Source: Pyrenopolyporus hunteri (Eukaryota > Ascomycota > Sordariomycetes > Xylariales > Hypoxylaceae). Taken from it: a stretch of 64,000 bases of DNA. The stretch spans positions 1,550,001 through 1,614,000 of the forward strand of contig CADCXC010000005.1 in NCBI GenBank assembly GCA_902806595.1, read 5' to 3'. The translations under genes and the position numbers were made by a program. Position 1 is the stretch's first letter, and the number at the start of each line of letters is the position of its first letter. This document shows positions 1 to 15,734 of the stretch, in pieces. The notes below the pieces were generated by a model. It saw only the letters and a list, made by a program, of their open reading frames with translations, was not told the DNA's origin and made no database searches.

Positions 1-975
1 AAAAAGCGAATAAATAATTTATTAAAAATTATATATATAAATACGTAAAAGTTTTATATCGAAAAAATAATTTTTTAAATAATTATTATAATATATTATT
101 TTTTCGAATAAATTTCTATATATTTTTTAATATAAATTATTTAATTTTTTTTCTTAAAAAAAAACCCGGTTTTTATAATCGCGGTAAATATAAATTAAAT
201 ATATATATATTAATAATATCGAATAAATTAAACGAAAGTAATTTCGAAATAATTTTTCGATATTATAATTAATTTTATTTTTTTTTTAAAAGATTTTACG
301 GGAATATTTTTTCGCGCGTTTCGTATAGTTACTTTTTATTAATATTATTATATTACTTTTAAATTAAAAAAAAAAACTTTTAAATTTTATTTCGTTTAAA
401 ACGCGCGAAAAAACGGTTATAAAATAATAACGACTTTTATAACAAAGTTATTTTTTACGTTATAAAATACGAAACGTAAATACGAAAAAAACATTAATAA
501 ACGCGATTATAACGAATTTAAAAAAAATAATAATAAAATTTATTATTTTTATAATAATATTTTATTAAATTTATTTAATTTTAATTATTACGATAATATT
601 TTCGAAAATATATATAATTAATATAGCGACGATAACGATTTAAATTAATCGAAAAAACGACGTTTTTTTTTATAAATTATATTAAAATTAATATTATTTC
701 GAAAAATAATAAAAAACAAAAATTTTATTTTTTAATTAATATTAATAAATTTATAATTAATTTTTTTTACACGTTAAATATTAAAAATAATTAATATAAA
801 ATAATTAATATTAATATATTTAAAAATTTAATTATATTTTTAAAAATTAATAAAATAAATATAAAAATTTTAATTAATATTACGAAATAATATTATATAT
901 TATATATACATTAAAATTAAAAAAATTAATAATCGATTTTAATAAAAATTTATTAATTATTAATTTTTTTTTTTT

Positions 976-1694
976 TTATTACAATTCGATATAGTAATTT
1001 AATTTTATTAAATAATCGATATTAAAGTTTCGATTAATTTTATTATCGAAGTGTATATTTAAAATCGCGGCTTATTAAAAGCGTAATAAAAAATATAAAC
1101 TAAAAAATAAAAGTTAAAAAAAATTAAAATTAAATAAGGCGAAAATTAAAAAAGACGAAAATTAAAAGGGGTAAAAACGAAAAAGAATAAAAATTCGAAA
1201 ACGAAAATAAAAAACGATACAAATTACGGGACGAAAGCGAAAAAAAATAAAAATAAAAAGGAATAAAAATAAAAAAGAATAAAAATAAAAGGAAATAAAA
1301 ATAAAAAGAAATAAAAATAAAAGGAAATAAAAATAAAAGAAAATAAAAATAAAAAAAAATAAAAATAAAAAAAAAATAAAAATAAAAAAAATATAAAAAT
1401 AAAAATAAATAAAATAAAAATAAATAGAAATAAAATAAAAATAAAAAAATTTTCTTTTAATTATAACGAATTATTTTTTATTTATAATAAAAAATAATAA
1501 ACTTATAAAAAAAAAATATATTTAATACGACGTATAATATTAAAAATTAAAAATTAAATTTTATTAATGTTATAAAAAAAAAAAAAAAAAAATTAAATCG
1601 CGATTTTATATATAAATTTCGAAGGTATAATCGATCGAAATTTTAATATCGATTATTTAATAAAATTAAATTAATTATATCGAATTATAATAAT
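976..1694. repeat. Inverted-repeat element, 95-bp arms
   Basis: The segment 976-1070 read in reverse complement aligns with 1599-1694 over about 95 bp with roughly 85% identity, including a shared stretch around ATCGATTATTTAATAAAATT. The arms flank about 530 bp of mostly A-rich tandem DNA. It could be a RIP-mutated DNA transposon with terminal inverted repeats, or two copies of a longer repeat inserted head to head. A third partial copy of the same arm lies at 15,735-15,770. Confidence 0.65.
1140..1450. repeat. A-rich purine tandem repeat
   Basis: This stretch is a degenerate tandem array built on units such as AAAAATAAAAAGGAAT, about 16 nt long and almost free of C and T apart from single T residues. 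Units become more uniform and poorer in G towards the right. It lies inside the inverted-repeat element at 976-1694. Confidence 0.7.
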
Positions 1695-1758
1695 ATTAAA
1701 ATAATTTTCGTAATTTTTAAAATTATAAAATTTAATATATTTATTTAAATAAAACGGT

Positions 1759-1830
1759 AAAATCGTTTTAATTTTATTATCGGTCGTTTAACGTTATTAA
1801 ATAATCGTATAATATCGTAATAAAAATTAT
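1759..1830. repeat. Repeat shared with the right end of the AT block
   Basis: This segment, including AATCGTTTTAATTTTATTA and AAATAATCGTATAATAT, matches 15,150-15,215 in the same orientation with scattered differences. Together with the arm copy at 15,735-15,770 it shows that related repeats lie near both ends of the AT-rich block. Whether they are long terminal repeats or independent insertions cannot be decided by eye. Confidence 0.5.
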
Positions 1831-4800
1831 ATATACGACGTATATTTTCCGTAATAAATAAAATAAAATAAAAAGTAATTATTATAAAATGAATTATATA
1901 ATGCGAAAATAACTATATTAATATACGAATATTTAATTAATTAAATTTTCGACTTAAATATATATTAAATAAAAAAAAAACATATATTTTATCTATTTAT
2001 AATATAATAATAATTAAATTTATAAAATTTTTATAAAAATATAAAATTTTAAATATTTTTTATATATTTAATTATAATTATTTATTTATATATTTAATTA
2101 TATATTATATTTATTTTTATTTATTTTTATTTTTTTTTTTATTTTTAATATATTAAATAAATATTTTTATAAATTTTATAATTATCGACGATATTATAAT
2201 AAATTACTTCGTAAAAATTTATTATAATTTAATTTAAATTATCTCGTTTTTTTTTTATATATTTTTAAAAAGTTTTTTAAATTTTTATAAATGTTAAAGT
2301 ATAATTATATTCGATTATTTTAAAAATCTTCGAGTAAATATTAAATTAACCATTCGTTATAAAAACGTTACGTTTTTAGCGATAAAAAATTATCGAAATT
2401 ATAATAATTAATTAATTTTAAAAGTTTATATATTTTAATTAATAATAATAAATTATTCGATATTTTTACACTTTAATTTTAAACATTAATTTAATTATAA
2501 CTTTTTTATAATATTTTAATATAATTAAAAATCGTATAATTTTTACGTAGTTAATATTTAATTTTATAATTATTTTATTATTTTACGAATTTTTTAATAT
2601 TATATCGTATAATTTCTTTATATATAATATATAAAATAATTTAATTAATTATATTTTTTTTAATAAATTAATTTAAAAATTTTAAATTTTTAAAATATAA
2701 TTATATAAAATTAATATTAAATTAATAGATTAAATTTTTATATATATATAATTTATCGATTTATTACGTTTTCGTATAATTATCGTTATTATTATTCGAT
2801 TTTTTTATTTTTTTTACTTATTTTTTAAATATAAAAATTCGAAATATAATGACTTTATTTTTATATACGTCGAATATTATTTAAGTGTATTATTTTTATC
2901 GTAAATTCGATAATTTTAATTAAATTAAATTAAATTCGAATTATAAAAAGTAATTCGATTTCGTAATTTATTCGAGTATATTAAAGTCGAAATTTTAATT
3001 CGATTATAATGGTAAAATATTATTTTAAAATATTCGTTAATAAAAAAATAAATCGATATATTTTACATTATATAATACGTCGAAAAAATACGTCGATTAC
3101 GGCGTATATTTCGAAATTAATAAATCGAAGCTTTTAATAATTATCTATAAATTATATATAATTCGATTCGAAAATAATAAATTTTTTTTTTTTTTTACGT
3201 ATAATTTAATTTCCTTTCGTTATCGTATTATTTTTAAATACCGTCAATAATATACTTTTTAAATTATTTATTTTAATATAATAAATTTTACGTTTTTACG
3301 AACGAATTTATAAATATAATTTTTACCGTAATTATTTAATGCGTTCGAATGTTTTTAATATTTATCGAAAAAATTTTCTAATAAATTTATAAATTTAACT
3401 CGGTTTTTTTCAATTAAAATCTTTTTACTTATATTATTTTCGAAACAAATTCGAATTAAAAAAACGTAAAATATATTAATTTTATATTAATATTATAATT
3501 AAATTAATATTTTATCGTTTTTTAAACACTTCGTAAAAAAATAATATTATATAAATAATAATAATATAAAAGTATATATTATATAATTATAACGATATAA
3601 TTTTTATTATTTAATTCGACGTTTAATAAATCGTAATTTTATTTTAATTTCGAGTCGTTTTATTTTAAAATAATAAATTATAATAATTATTTATAACTTA
3701 ATTTCGAATAAAACGTAAAATTTCGTTTTAATAACATTAATATATTATTTATTTTTATAAAAATATTAACCTTTAATAATTCGTTAAAAAAATCGCTTTA
3801 ATATTTAAAAGTTAAATATTTTTCGAAGTTTATTAACGATTTACTTTTAAAAAAATTTATTATATAAATATTAATAAATAATTTCGATTTTATAAACTTT
3901 TATATTATTTTATAACCGTAATATAACGAGTTAAAATTATAACGTATTTAATTTTAAATTATTATATTAATTTATAATATAAAAGTTAAAAAAAATAAAA
4001 TATATAAAAACATTAAAATAAAATAAATTTTTTAATTTTCGTTTTATTTTTTTATAATATTTACGTTAATATTTATTATTAAAATATTTAAGTAAAAAAT
4101 ATTTATTTACTTCGAAAATTCCCGAATTTAATTATTTATTTATAAAAATAAATAAAAACTTTTTATAAAAATAACGTTTTTAAACGAATAAATTAAATGT
4201 AAAAATATATATAATTAAATAAATATTTAATATTTTTATTAAAATTCGAAATTATATATTTATTTATTTCGTAAATAAATATTTAATTATTTACGATAAA
4301 CGTTTATATATTTTAAAAATAATAAAAATTTCCGTTTTTTTTTATATTCGAAGTAATTAATATTTTTTTTTTTAATATTTATGTTAATTAAATAATATAA
4401 ATAAACGTTTATACGTAAAATTATTTTTTTTTTTTTAATTTTTTTTATTTAACCTTTTTAATTAATTAAAAAATTTCGAAATTATTTAAAATTTTTTTAT
4501 AATTTATTATAATTTTTTTATAATAAATATAAAAATATAAAAAAAAATATTCGAACGCGTTTAATTAATTAAAAAATTCTTAAAAAATTATAAAGAAAAA
4601 TTTCGTAATTATTTCGAATATTAAAAAGGTGAAATAAAAAAATTAATTTTTAATATAAATTTTTTTTACGTATTTACGCGTAAATAATAAACTTTAATCG
4701 ATTTTAATATAATTAATATCGAAAAAATAATATAAGTTTATATTAATTATACGAATAAAATTAATGCGTTTATAAAATAATACGTTAATTTTTTATAAAC

Positions 4801-7241
4801 TTAAAAAAAAATTTTCGAAGTTTATAATAAAAGTTTTAAAGTTTAAATTTTTTTAAATAAATTTATCGATTAAGTAAAGTAAAAAAATATACCACGCGAT
4901 TTTTAAAAAATTAAAATTCGAACTTTTTATTTTTAAATTATTTTTTTTATTTTTACCGATTATTTTCGTATTATTATAAATATAATTTAAAAATTAAATA
5001 AATAAAAAACGAAACATTTTTATTAATTATTATTTCGAATTAAAAAAAAATTCCTTATGTTTTTTTATTAATAAGTTTAAATAATAAACCCGTCGTTTTA
5101 ATTATTAATAATCGAAATAATATTAAAGTTAAAAATTTTTTAAAATTAAAATAGGTACGATATTCGATTTATTTTTAAATAAATAATAAATAATATTTTA
5201 TTTACGAAAAAATAAAATTTCGAAGCATATATAAACGTATATTTAATTAAAAAGGTTAAAATTAAGTTCGTTTTAATTATAATTAATCGATTTATAATAA
5301 TAATAAAGATAATTATAAACGTAAACGTAATAATAAATAAAAGTAAATTTAAATTTTAATTATAAATTTTATATCGACGTAAATTATTTTTTTTATACTT
5401 TTAAATTTTAAATAAATTAAATTAAATATCGTTTTAAATATATAATTTCATATAAATTAATTAATTAATTAATATTATTACGTTAACTTAAATAAATTTT
5501 TTTTTTAATTATATTTAAAATTAAATATTTAAGTAAATATTATTAATATTATTATAAATTTAATTATAATATTTTAAATTATAAAAACGTAAAAAATTTA
5601 TAAAGTTATTATTAATATATAATATAAATATTTTTTATATAAATATATTTATAAAAGTTCGAATATTAACGTTAAAACGTTTTTTTACCGGTTTTTAATT
5701 ATTTTAAATTAATAATTCGTTTATATAATTCGTAATTTATTAAAATAAAAACGATTAAAAATATAATTTAATTTTAAACATTTAATAACGAAATAAAAAA
5801 TAAAAAAATAAAATTATTTAAATTATAAAAATTCGATTTTAAAACGTTTAATATAATTAATGTAATTAATAAATAAAAAATATTATATTTAAAAAAAAAT
5901 AAATCGTTTATATTTAAAAGTAATATAAATTCGTTTTTTATTTCGAATATTATTTTTTTTAAATAATTTTTAAAATTTATTTAATTAAAAAAAAATTTTT
6001 TTATTTTTTTTATATTTTATTACGTAATTATAAATAAATATTTAAAAGATTAAAAGTTTATACTTTCGAAGAAATATTTTCGTATCGAAAAATTAACATT
6101 TTTATATAAAAAAATTTATTAAAAAAATAATAATAAATATTATAGTTATTATAATAAATTATTTTTTAATATTATTATACGTTATATCGAACGAAAAAAA
6201 TAAATATTATAAAGTCGAAAAATGTAGTTATAAAAAATAAAGTAAACGTAATAGATATAATATATATAATAAACATTATAAAGTTATTAAAAAAATATCG
6301 TATATATAATAAACTTTAATTTAAAAAATCTTCGATAAATATTTTAACTTTTAATTAATTTTACCGATAATAAATTTATTATATAAAAATCGAATATAAT
6401 TATATTTATATAAAATAAAAACTTTTTTAATCGATAATAATAAAAACCTAAGTTTAAATTAATTAAATTTAAATTTAATAACTTTCGCTTTAACGTTTAT
6501 AATTTAAATTTAATAAATATAAAAATTTTAAATAGGTATTAATAAACGAAATAAAAATACGTTAAAATACGAATATTAAATTTTCCTTTTTTCGATTAAT
6601 TTAATAATTTAAAATATTTTAAATTATTTATTATTATTTATAAATTTTATTTCGTAAATAAATCGAACGAAAAAATATATAAATTAATCGAAAAAATTTT
6701 TAAATATACGTATTAATTATATATATTTATTTAAATATTTATTAAATAAAGTTAATTTATATATAATAGCGATTTTATTTATTTAAATTTTTATAAATTT
6801 TTATATTTTTTTTTATAATAATTTTTCGTTAAATATATTATTAAAAAATATTAATATAATTTATAAAAAGTTTTCGAAAAAGTTTATTTTTATAAATTTA
6901 TTTAATATATTCGAAAAATAAAAACTTTTATTAACGTAATTAATATTAAGTTTTATAAATTATTAATAATTAACGACTTTTATAACTTTAAAATACTTTA
7001 ATAAAAAATAAAAATTATTACGTTACGTAAAACGTATAAAATTTACGTAATAATTTACCGATGCAAAGTTAATAATTTAATATTAATAATATCGATAAAA
7101 AAAATATTTATATCGTTATTTTTTATTATATCGATATTACGAAAAACGATCGGTTTTTTTTTTACGACGTTTTTATAAACGAAGATTTTTTTTTTTTAAA
7201 ATACCCCCGCCGGTAAAAAATTATCCTTTTATAAGTTTTTT

Positions 7242-7358
7242 ATTAATAAAAACATTTATTTTTTTTTTTATAATATCTTTATTTATAAAAACACTCGTTT
7301 TTTCTTTCGTAACGTTTTCGTTTATAAAAACGTGTTTTTTTTTTTCGCGGCGTTTACT
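7242..7358. repeat. 39-bp tandem repeat, about three units
   Basis: Three successive units start at about 7,242, 7,281 and 7,320 with WTWATAAAAAC followed by a T-rich run and a TCG- or TAA-containing tail. The 39-nt spacing is a multiple of three, so a former coding repeat is possible, but the units have diverged too far to tell. Confidence 0.45.
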
Positions 7359-8670
7359 TCGTAAATTTTAATTAATTAATAATTTATAAATATAAATAAA
7401 AATACTTAATTTTACGATTTATTATTTTTTAAATCTTAAATAATATTATATACATTAATAAACCTTTTTATTATATATAAATTTCGAAAAAAATCGTTAA
7501 AATATTTCGCGTCGAAAATATTTATTTTCTTTTTAAAAGGATATATTATACGTTTTAATAATATAAAAAATGGTATATTAAAAAAATAAATAAAAATTTT
7601 ATATTTTTATATTATTTAAATATAATTTAATATAATTTAAAAAAATATTATATTTATTTAACGTTCGATTATATTAATATTAAACGACGACGTAAATTTT
7701 AAAAAAATTAAATAAAATAACGACGATTTCCTTTTTATTAAAAAAGTTATTTTTTTAAAATCGAATTAAATACATTTAAAAAATAATTAATTAACGTTTT
7801 TATCGTCGTAATTAAATTCGATTATAATTTAAAAAAAATTTTTATTCGTATTTAACGTTTTTATTTATAAATTAATTAAATCGTTAATATCGTTTATCGT
7901 AACATTTTCGTTTAAATTTAATAAATAAAATATAAATATAATAAAACTTATTTTTATTTTTTTATTTTATTCGAATTATAACGTTTTATAAAAAGCTATA
8001 AATTAAAAAACGTAAAATAAAAATTTAACCTTTTTAACGTAATTATAATTACCTTAAAAAAATTTAATATCGAACATTAAAAAAAATATATCGTTAATTA
8101 TAATAATAAACATCGAAAATAAATAATCGGTAATATTTAAAAATAATTTTTTTAACGTAAAAACCTTTTTAAAACTTTAATTAAAACGTATATTTTATAT
8201 TATTATTAAAAAACGTAAAGTTAAATAAATATTAAATAAATATAATATTTTCGATTTATTTATTAATATTAACTTTATAATTCGAAATAAAGTTAAAATT
8301 ATTTATTTTATTTAATATATTTAAATACGTACGTATATATTTAATTTATTAAAAATATAATTTTAATTTTTATTTTTAAAAAATATATTAATCGAAAATT
8401 TATTTATTATAATATATAAAAACCCATTAAAATATATTATTTTTCGATTATTTATTTAATAATTAATTATTTTACGTATTATTTTATAAATAACTTTTAA
8501 AAATATATTATTTAAAATAATTATTTACTTTTAACGAATTAATTTATTATTAAACTATAAAAATAAATAATTTAAACATCGATTTATTTACCGTTTTTAA
8601 TTTTTTATAAATTTTTAATAATATTATTTTTATTACGATAAATAATTTAAATTAAATAAATTATTTTATT

Positions 8671-8730
8671 ATTTTATATATTATTATTTTATATATTATT
8701 ATTTTATATATTATTATTTTATATATTATT
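8671..8730. repeat. Perfect 15-bp tandem repeat, four copies
   Basis: Four identical copies of ATTTTATATATTATT lie head to tail. Identity between copies inside otherwise diverged DNA suggests replication slippage after RIP had finished. Confidence 0.85.
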
Positions 8731-11700
8731 ATTAAACGATTTAACGAATATTATTTAATTAATTTTAAATACGTAATTTTCGAAGGGAATTTATCGAATT
8801 TAATTTTTTCGACATCGTAGATATATTTACGTATAATTTATAAACGTTATTATTATAAATATAAAAATTTTTTTTACTTTAAACGTAATTAATATATTTA
8901 TTTTTACATTATTTTTTTAAATTAATATATTCGAAAAACGATTATATAATTAAAGTAAAAAAATTAAAATTTAATTCGTTTATTATATTACGATATTATT
9001 TATCGTATTTTTAATATAAAATCGCGTTATATCGTTTTTTATTTACGATTAATAAATTTTAAAAACGGTAAAAATTATATAATAATTAATATATATAATA
9101 ATTAAGTGGATAATTTTAAGTCGTTTCGATATATATTCGATGTATTTATTTCGAATATTTTAATAAAACGTTTTTTATTTTCGAATTTAAGTTAATTACT
9201 TTTTAAAACGTATTTTTTTAATTTAAGTCGATTTTTTATTCGTAATATATATTTTAACTTTTCCCTTCGAATTTATATACGTAAATAACGTAATAAAACT
9301 TTTTATTTAACGATATATAATTATAAAATAATTAATAAAAAAATTTATAACGGTTTAAATTATATTAAATTCGAATTTATAATTTTTAAATTTTAAAATT
9401 TTTTAATTTAATTAAATCGAAAATTAATTTATTAACGCGTTTTTCGAAAATTATTTATATAAAAAAAATATGTATTTTTTTCTTCGTTTAAATAATTAAA
9501 ACGACGTTATATTAATAAAATAAATAATATATCAAATTAATTTTAACTTTATTATAAATTCGAGTAAAATAAAAATTACGAAAAATTATTAACTTTTTTT
9601 AATATAGTTATTTATTTAATTCGATTTTTTTTTTCGATACGTATAATAGATAGATATTCGAAATATTTAAATATTTAATTCGCGTATTTATATATAATTT
9701 TTAATTTACTTATATATATAACGTTTTTAATTATTTTAATATTTTAAATAATTAATAATTTACGTCGATACGATTCGATTAATTATTATTTTAAATATAA
9801 TTTAATTTTAATAAAATATTCGATATATATATATATATATAAAAAATATATAGGTTTAAATTATAATTATATTAACGAAAATTTTAAAAAAGTATATTAA
9901 TAAAAAAAAAAATTTTTTAATTAAGGTATAAATTATTAAATAATAATTATAAATTAAATTAACCGTTTAATAAAATATCGTTATTACGTAAAATAATATC
10001 GTAATAATTATATTAAAAATTAAAAATTATATTACGTTTTTTATTTTTATATTTTAAAAATATATCGTAAATTACGCGTAATAAATTAAATAATATTATA
10101 TTATATTAAAAATATTCGAGTTTTTAATAACTATATATATAATATTTATATTATAATTAATTAAAACGTTAATATATATTAATTAACTTTTTTTTAATTA
10201 ATGTAAATAATTAAATATTTATATATATAAAAAATATTTAAATTTTTATATTATTATTTTATATTAATATTATTTAATTTATTCGTTTATTATTAATATA
10301 AATTAAATTTATCTTCGTTTTAATTAATTAAATTTATATTTTATATTTTACTTTTTATTTATTATAATAAAAAATATAATTAATTTTTTAAAAAAAATTT
10401 AGAAAGTAAATTTATATAAATATTTATTTTTATATATAAGTAAATATTTAAGTAAAAAGGTAAATAAATAAGTATTTATTTAAATATTTACTTATTTATA
10501 ATATAATAAATACGAACGATATATATTTCGATTCGAAATTTTATTTAAAAATTTATATAATAAATAAAAGGTAAAATTCGTTTTACGATATAATATTAAA
10601 TTTAATAATTTTTATATAAATTTAATAATAAATTAAAAAAAATTATTTAATAATAAAATAAATTTTAACGCGATACGAAAAAAAAAATCTAAATTTTTTT
10701 TATTATAACTATTTCGAATATTACTTTTTTTATAAAATAAATTATATAACGTTTATTATTCGAAATATCTTACTTTTTTACAAATATTTCCCGGTATTTT
10801 AAAATAAAAGTCGATCGTATAACTCAACCATTTTATACGTAACTACTTAACGTTTTTTTCTTTTAATAATATAAATTATATTAAAATATAAAAATACTTT
10901 CCATCGAATAAATTTAAATTACGCTTAAATATATTATTAAAAACGTAATAAAATCGTTTAATAATTTATTATAATATAATAAAAAAAATTAATAAAAGAA
11001 AATATTTATTCGATTTTAATTTTCGATTATTTTTTTAAATAATTTAAAAAAATATATAATATTAATATAATTTTTTTTAAATTTTAAATTACGTTATATT
11101 TAATCGAAACGTCGTATTATTTTTATTTAAAAAAATAAAAATGCGATATTAAACGTAAAATTAATAATACATTTAATTCGATTTATAAATATAAATAATT
11201 ATTTCGTAATTTTAATTTATAATTATCGTTATTAACGTTAAATTTTCGTTAACTTATAATTTTATAATTATAAAATTCGATTTAACGTCGCATTTTAACG
11301 TTTATAATAATAATTAATCGAAAATAAGTTAATTTTATTTATAATTAATAATAAAAACGTTCGAAAACGTAATATTTTTTATTATATTATAAAATAATCG
11401 AATTTTTAAATTTATAATTTAATAATTATCGATTTTATTTAAACGTTTATAAAAAAAAAATTTAACGATTAAATTAATTAAAATAACGATATAAATGTAA
11501 AAAAAAATATAATTTAACGATAATTAAATTAATTACGTAACGAATTAAATTACGTATTTAATATAAATATACGTATTTTATAAGTTTTAAAATTATTTTA
11601 TTACGATTTCGTTCGAAAAAAATAACCGTATATAAAAATATTATTATTATTCGATAATTAATTAAATAAATTTCGATATATTTTAATAAAATTATTATTT

Positions 11701-12518
11701 TCGATTTCGCTTTAATTCGTAAAAATTCGAAATATATTAATTAAATTATCGAACGATTTATAATAATTACGACTTTTTATAAAAAAATTTCGAAATATAA
11801 TAAAAAGTTTATTAAATCGACGAATTCGAATCGAAATTTTTAACGAAATAATTAATTTATTAAATATTAAATCGATTAAATTTTCGAAATATAACGGAAA
11901 TAAATATATTAATTAACGTAATAAACGCGTTAATATTTTAAAATCGAATATTAATTAAATAATATTTTCGATCGATTTTAAATTATAAAATACGTTTTAT
12001 CGATATTTCGTAACGTCGAAATTTTAAATTTATATCGATTTACGAAATCGTTTATTACCGTCGTATTTTTTAAATTAACGAAATTAAAGTATAAAAAAAA
12101 ATAACAAATTTAACGTCAATAATAAAAATTTAAAAATTTTCTTATAAAATAAAAATTTATTAAAAAATAAAAAATTATATAATTTATAATATATTTTATA
12201 TCGTTATATCGAATAAAAAATAAATAAATTTATAATTTTAATTTAAAAAAATATTAAAATTAAAACGAAAATATAAATATTTTTATTTTAAATTATAATT
12301 TTAATTAAATTCGAATTCGTAATTATTTTTTTATTAAATATAATTTCGTAAATTTTATATAAACTTTTAAAATCGTTATATTTTATTAATTTATTTAAAA
12401 ACGCGGTAATTTTTTACCATTAATTTTACGTTTTTATATTTTATTATTTTTTAAATAAAATACACCGTTTAAAAAATATATAAATTGTATTAAAAGTTTA
12501 AAATAATTTAACGACATA

Positions 12519-12746
12519 TTTAAAATCGACCGCTTTAAATTTAATAAACTTCTTCGATTTATTACATTATTATCGTTTAAAATCGATTACTTTAAATTTA
12601 ATAAACTTTTCGAATTTATTACGTTATTATTATTTAAAATTAATTATTTCGAATCCGACGAATTTTTCGAATTTATTACGTTATTATCGTTTAAAATTAA
12701 TTATTTCGAATTTAACGAACTTTTCGAATTTATTATATTATTGTTA
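12519..12746. repeat. 57-bp tandem repeat, four units
   Basis: Four units of about 57 bp start near 12,519, 12,576, 12,633 and 12,690. Each begins TTTAAAATYRA and carries TTTATTACRTTATTA near its end. The period equals 19 codons. The units differ mainly by transitions, as expected for RIP acting on a pre-existing tandem array. Confidence 0.7.
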
Positions 12747-15149
12747 TTTATATTTATTATTTTTATTATCGTATTTAAAAGTAAATTAAAACGAAGTAAT
12801 ATAATTATAATATTTAATATATTTTTTTTTTTTTTTTTACTTATATAAATATATTAATAATATATATACGTAACCGTTTATATTATTTTATTTTCGATAA
12901 TATAAAAATGTCGACGAAATAAATAATAAAATATTTACCACGAATTTTATTCAAATTTCGTTAAAATATATAAAACTACGTTTTCGTATTATTCGATATA
13001 ATATTAAAAATAATAATAATAAATAATAAAAAATAACGATTTTTTTTTATATATTAATATAATTTTTAAATAATATTAAAATAAATAATACATTTTAAAA
13101 TAATTTAATTTTAAATAATTAATAAAAATTAAAAAATATTAATATCGAAACTTTTATATTTAATAATTAAAAATAAAAAATTAATAATAATATAAATTTT
13201 AATTAACTTATTTATATATTTAAAAAATTAAAGTCGTTTAAATTATATAAATATATTACTTTAAAACGTATCGAACTTCGAATAAAAAAATTTTATCGAT
13301 GTTAATAATTTTAAAAAAACGACTTCGTAATAAATAAATATTTCGTTAAAATATTTAAATCGACGATTTATAAATTCTTATATTTTTTCGAATAAATAAT
13401 CGTCGAAGGTTTTTTTTATTTTTTTTTCCGTTAATATAATATTAGGTATAAATTTCGACGATATTTTTATTAATCGCGATGTTTTTATACGGTTTTCGTT
13501 TAATTTAACCGCTTAAAAATAAAACTTTTTTTACTTCGATTTATTCGAAAATTTATTTTTTATCGAATTTTTTAAACCGATTAATAATAACCGTAAAAAT
13601 TAAATTTTTTTTTACAACGGTAAAAAGTAAAAATGTTTTTTTTTAATTTTATTAACGACCGTAATAATATTAATTAAAATATTATAAAATACGTTATTAA
13701 AAAAAATATTATTAAATTTAAAATAAAAAATATAAAACTTTAAATTCGAAATAATTTACATATATTTTTTTAGTTTTATTTACATTATCGTAATTTAAAC
13801 GAATTTTTAAAATTTAATAATTTTATTTATTTTATATATCGACGACGTAAATATTTTATTAATAAAATTTATAAATAATATTTTTAAAATTTTATAATCG
13901 TTTAAAGTTTTTTTAAATTTTTTCGATAAAAATAAGTCGAAGTTTAAATAATAATTTATAAAATTAAAACGGTTAATATTAAAGTTTTCGATTAAAACGA
14001 AAAGATTTTTTAATTTTTTTTAATTAATATTAAAACGCGTAAATTATATAAAAACGATTTAAAAAATTAATTTAAAAATGTCGTTAAAAACGCGGTTTTA
14101 TAATAATAAAATAAAAGTATATTTAAATACGATTAAAATTAATTATTATTAAATATTTTATATAAATATATAAAGTTAAATTTTAAATTATAACGATTTT
14201 ATTATTTATTATATTTTAATTAATAATTTCGTTCTTTAAAACGTAATACGTTTATAATTAAAATTAAAATTTTCGACGTTAAATTGCGTCGAATCGAACT
14301 TAGATTTAATTAATCGAAGTTTTTTTATAAAAGTCGAATAAATTTTATCGATTAAATCGCGTCGTTTTTTCGAAAATAAACGTTTTATAAATAATAAAAA
14401 AACTTTAATTTATAAATATTTTATAAAAATAAAAAAAAAATTTTCGCGATTATTAAATAAATCGAAAAATATATTTATATTTATATAAATATATATAAAA
14501 AAAAAACGGTATTTTAAATTAAATATTAAATAAAATAAATCGTAATAAAATAACGAATATTTTTTCCCGTAATATTTATTATTATTATAATATAAATTTA
14601 ATAATTTCGAAAAATCGATTTCGAAAAATTACTTATTATATATAAACGATATATTATAAATTATATTAAAAAATATTAATAATATTATATATTAAAAAAA
14701 ATATAAATATTTCGAAAATTTTATTAAAAAGCGTTTTTAATATTTCTAAATTAATTAAAAATTAATAATTAAATTAAAAATAAAATAAAATTATAAATTA
14801 AAATATAAAAAAATAAAAAAAAAAAATACAAAGTAAAATAAACGCGTTAAAAATAATAAATTAAATAAATAACGTTAAAAAAAAAATAAAATAAAATTTA
14901 ATAAAAATATTTAATTAATTATTTTATAAATTATATAAAATTAAATAAAAATAAAAAATAAATTTTAATAAAATAATCGTATAATAAAATTATTTATCGA
15001 TAATTAAACGTAAAATTTTATTATTATTAATCGAAATTTATTATAAAATTATATCGTTAATATATTATTAATACGAATCGATATTTAAAAAACCGTAAAT
15101 AAAATATAAAAAACCGCGGTTTAAAAAATAATATAACGAATAAAATAAT

Positions 15150-15215
15150 AAAATCGTTTTAAATTTTATTATCGAATGTTTAAATAATTAAATAATCGTA
15201 TAATATTAAAATTAA
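15150..15215. repeat. Second copy of the 1,759-1,830 repeat
   Basis: Direct-orientation partner of 1,759-1,830, sharing AAATCGTTTTAA and AAATAATCGTATAATAT. It lies about 600 bp inside the right edge of the AT-rich block. Confidence 0.5.
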
Positions 15216-15734
15216 AAAAATTAATATTAAAAAAATTAATAATAAAATAAAATTTTATTTTATATTATTTCGCGTTTATAATAATTTTATTAATTTATAA
15301 AAATATACGAATTTTAAAAAATCGATAATAATAATAAATATTTAAATATATAATAACGTTTTTTATAATTAAAATTATAAAACGTTATAATAAAATACGA
15401 TATATAACGTAATAAATTATAGTTTTATAAAAACGTATTAACGGTAAAAACGTTCGATATTTCGAAATTTATTAAATAAATAAAAAATCGTTAATTAATA
15501 ATCGATTAATTATTATATAATCGTATAATAAAAAATACGAAATAAATAAAATAAATTAAATTATATATATATAAAAATTATAAACGATTTAATTTTATAT
15601 TAATCGATAAATATATTATTTTTAAAAATTATATTTTAAATATTCGTTATATAAAATAACGAAATATTTAATAAAAATATATTTATTTTTATTATCGTTA
15701 TAATAAATATTTTAATACGAAATTATATTATTAT

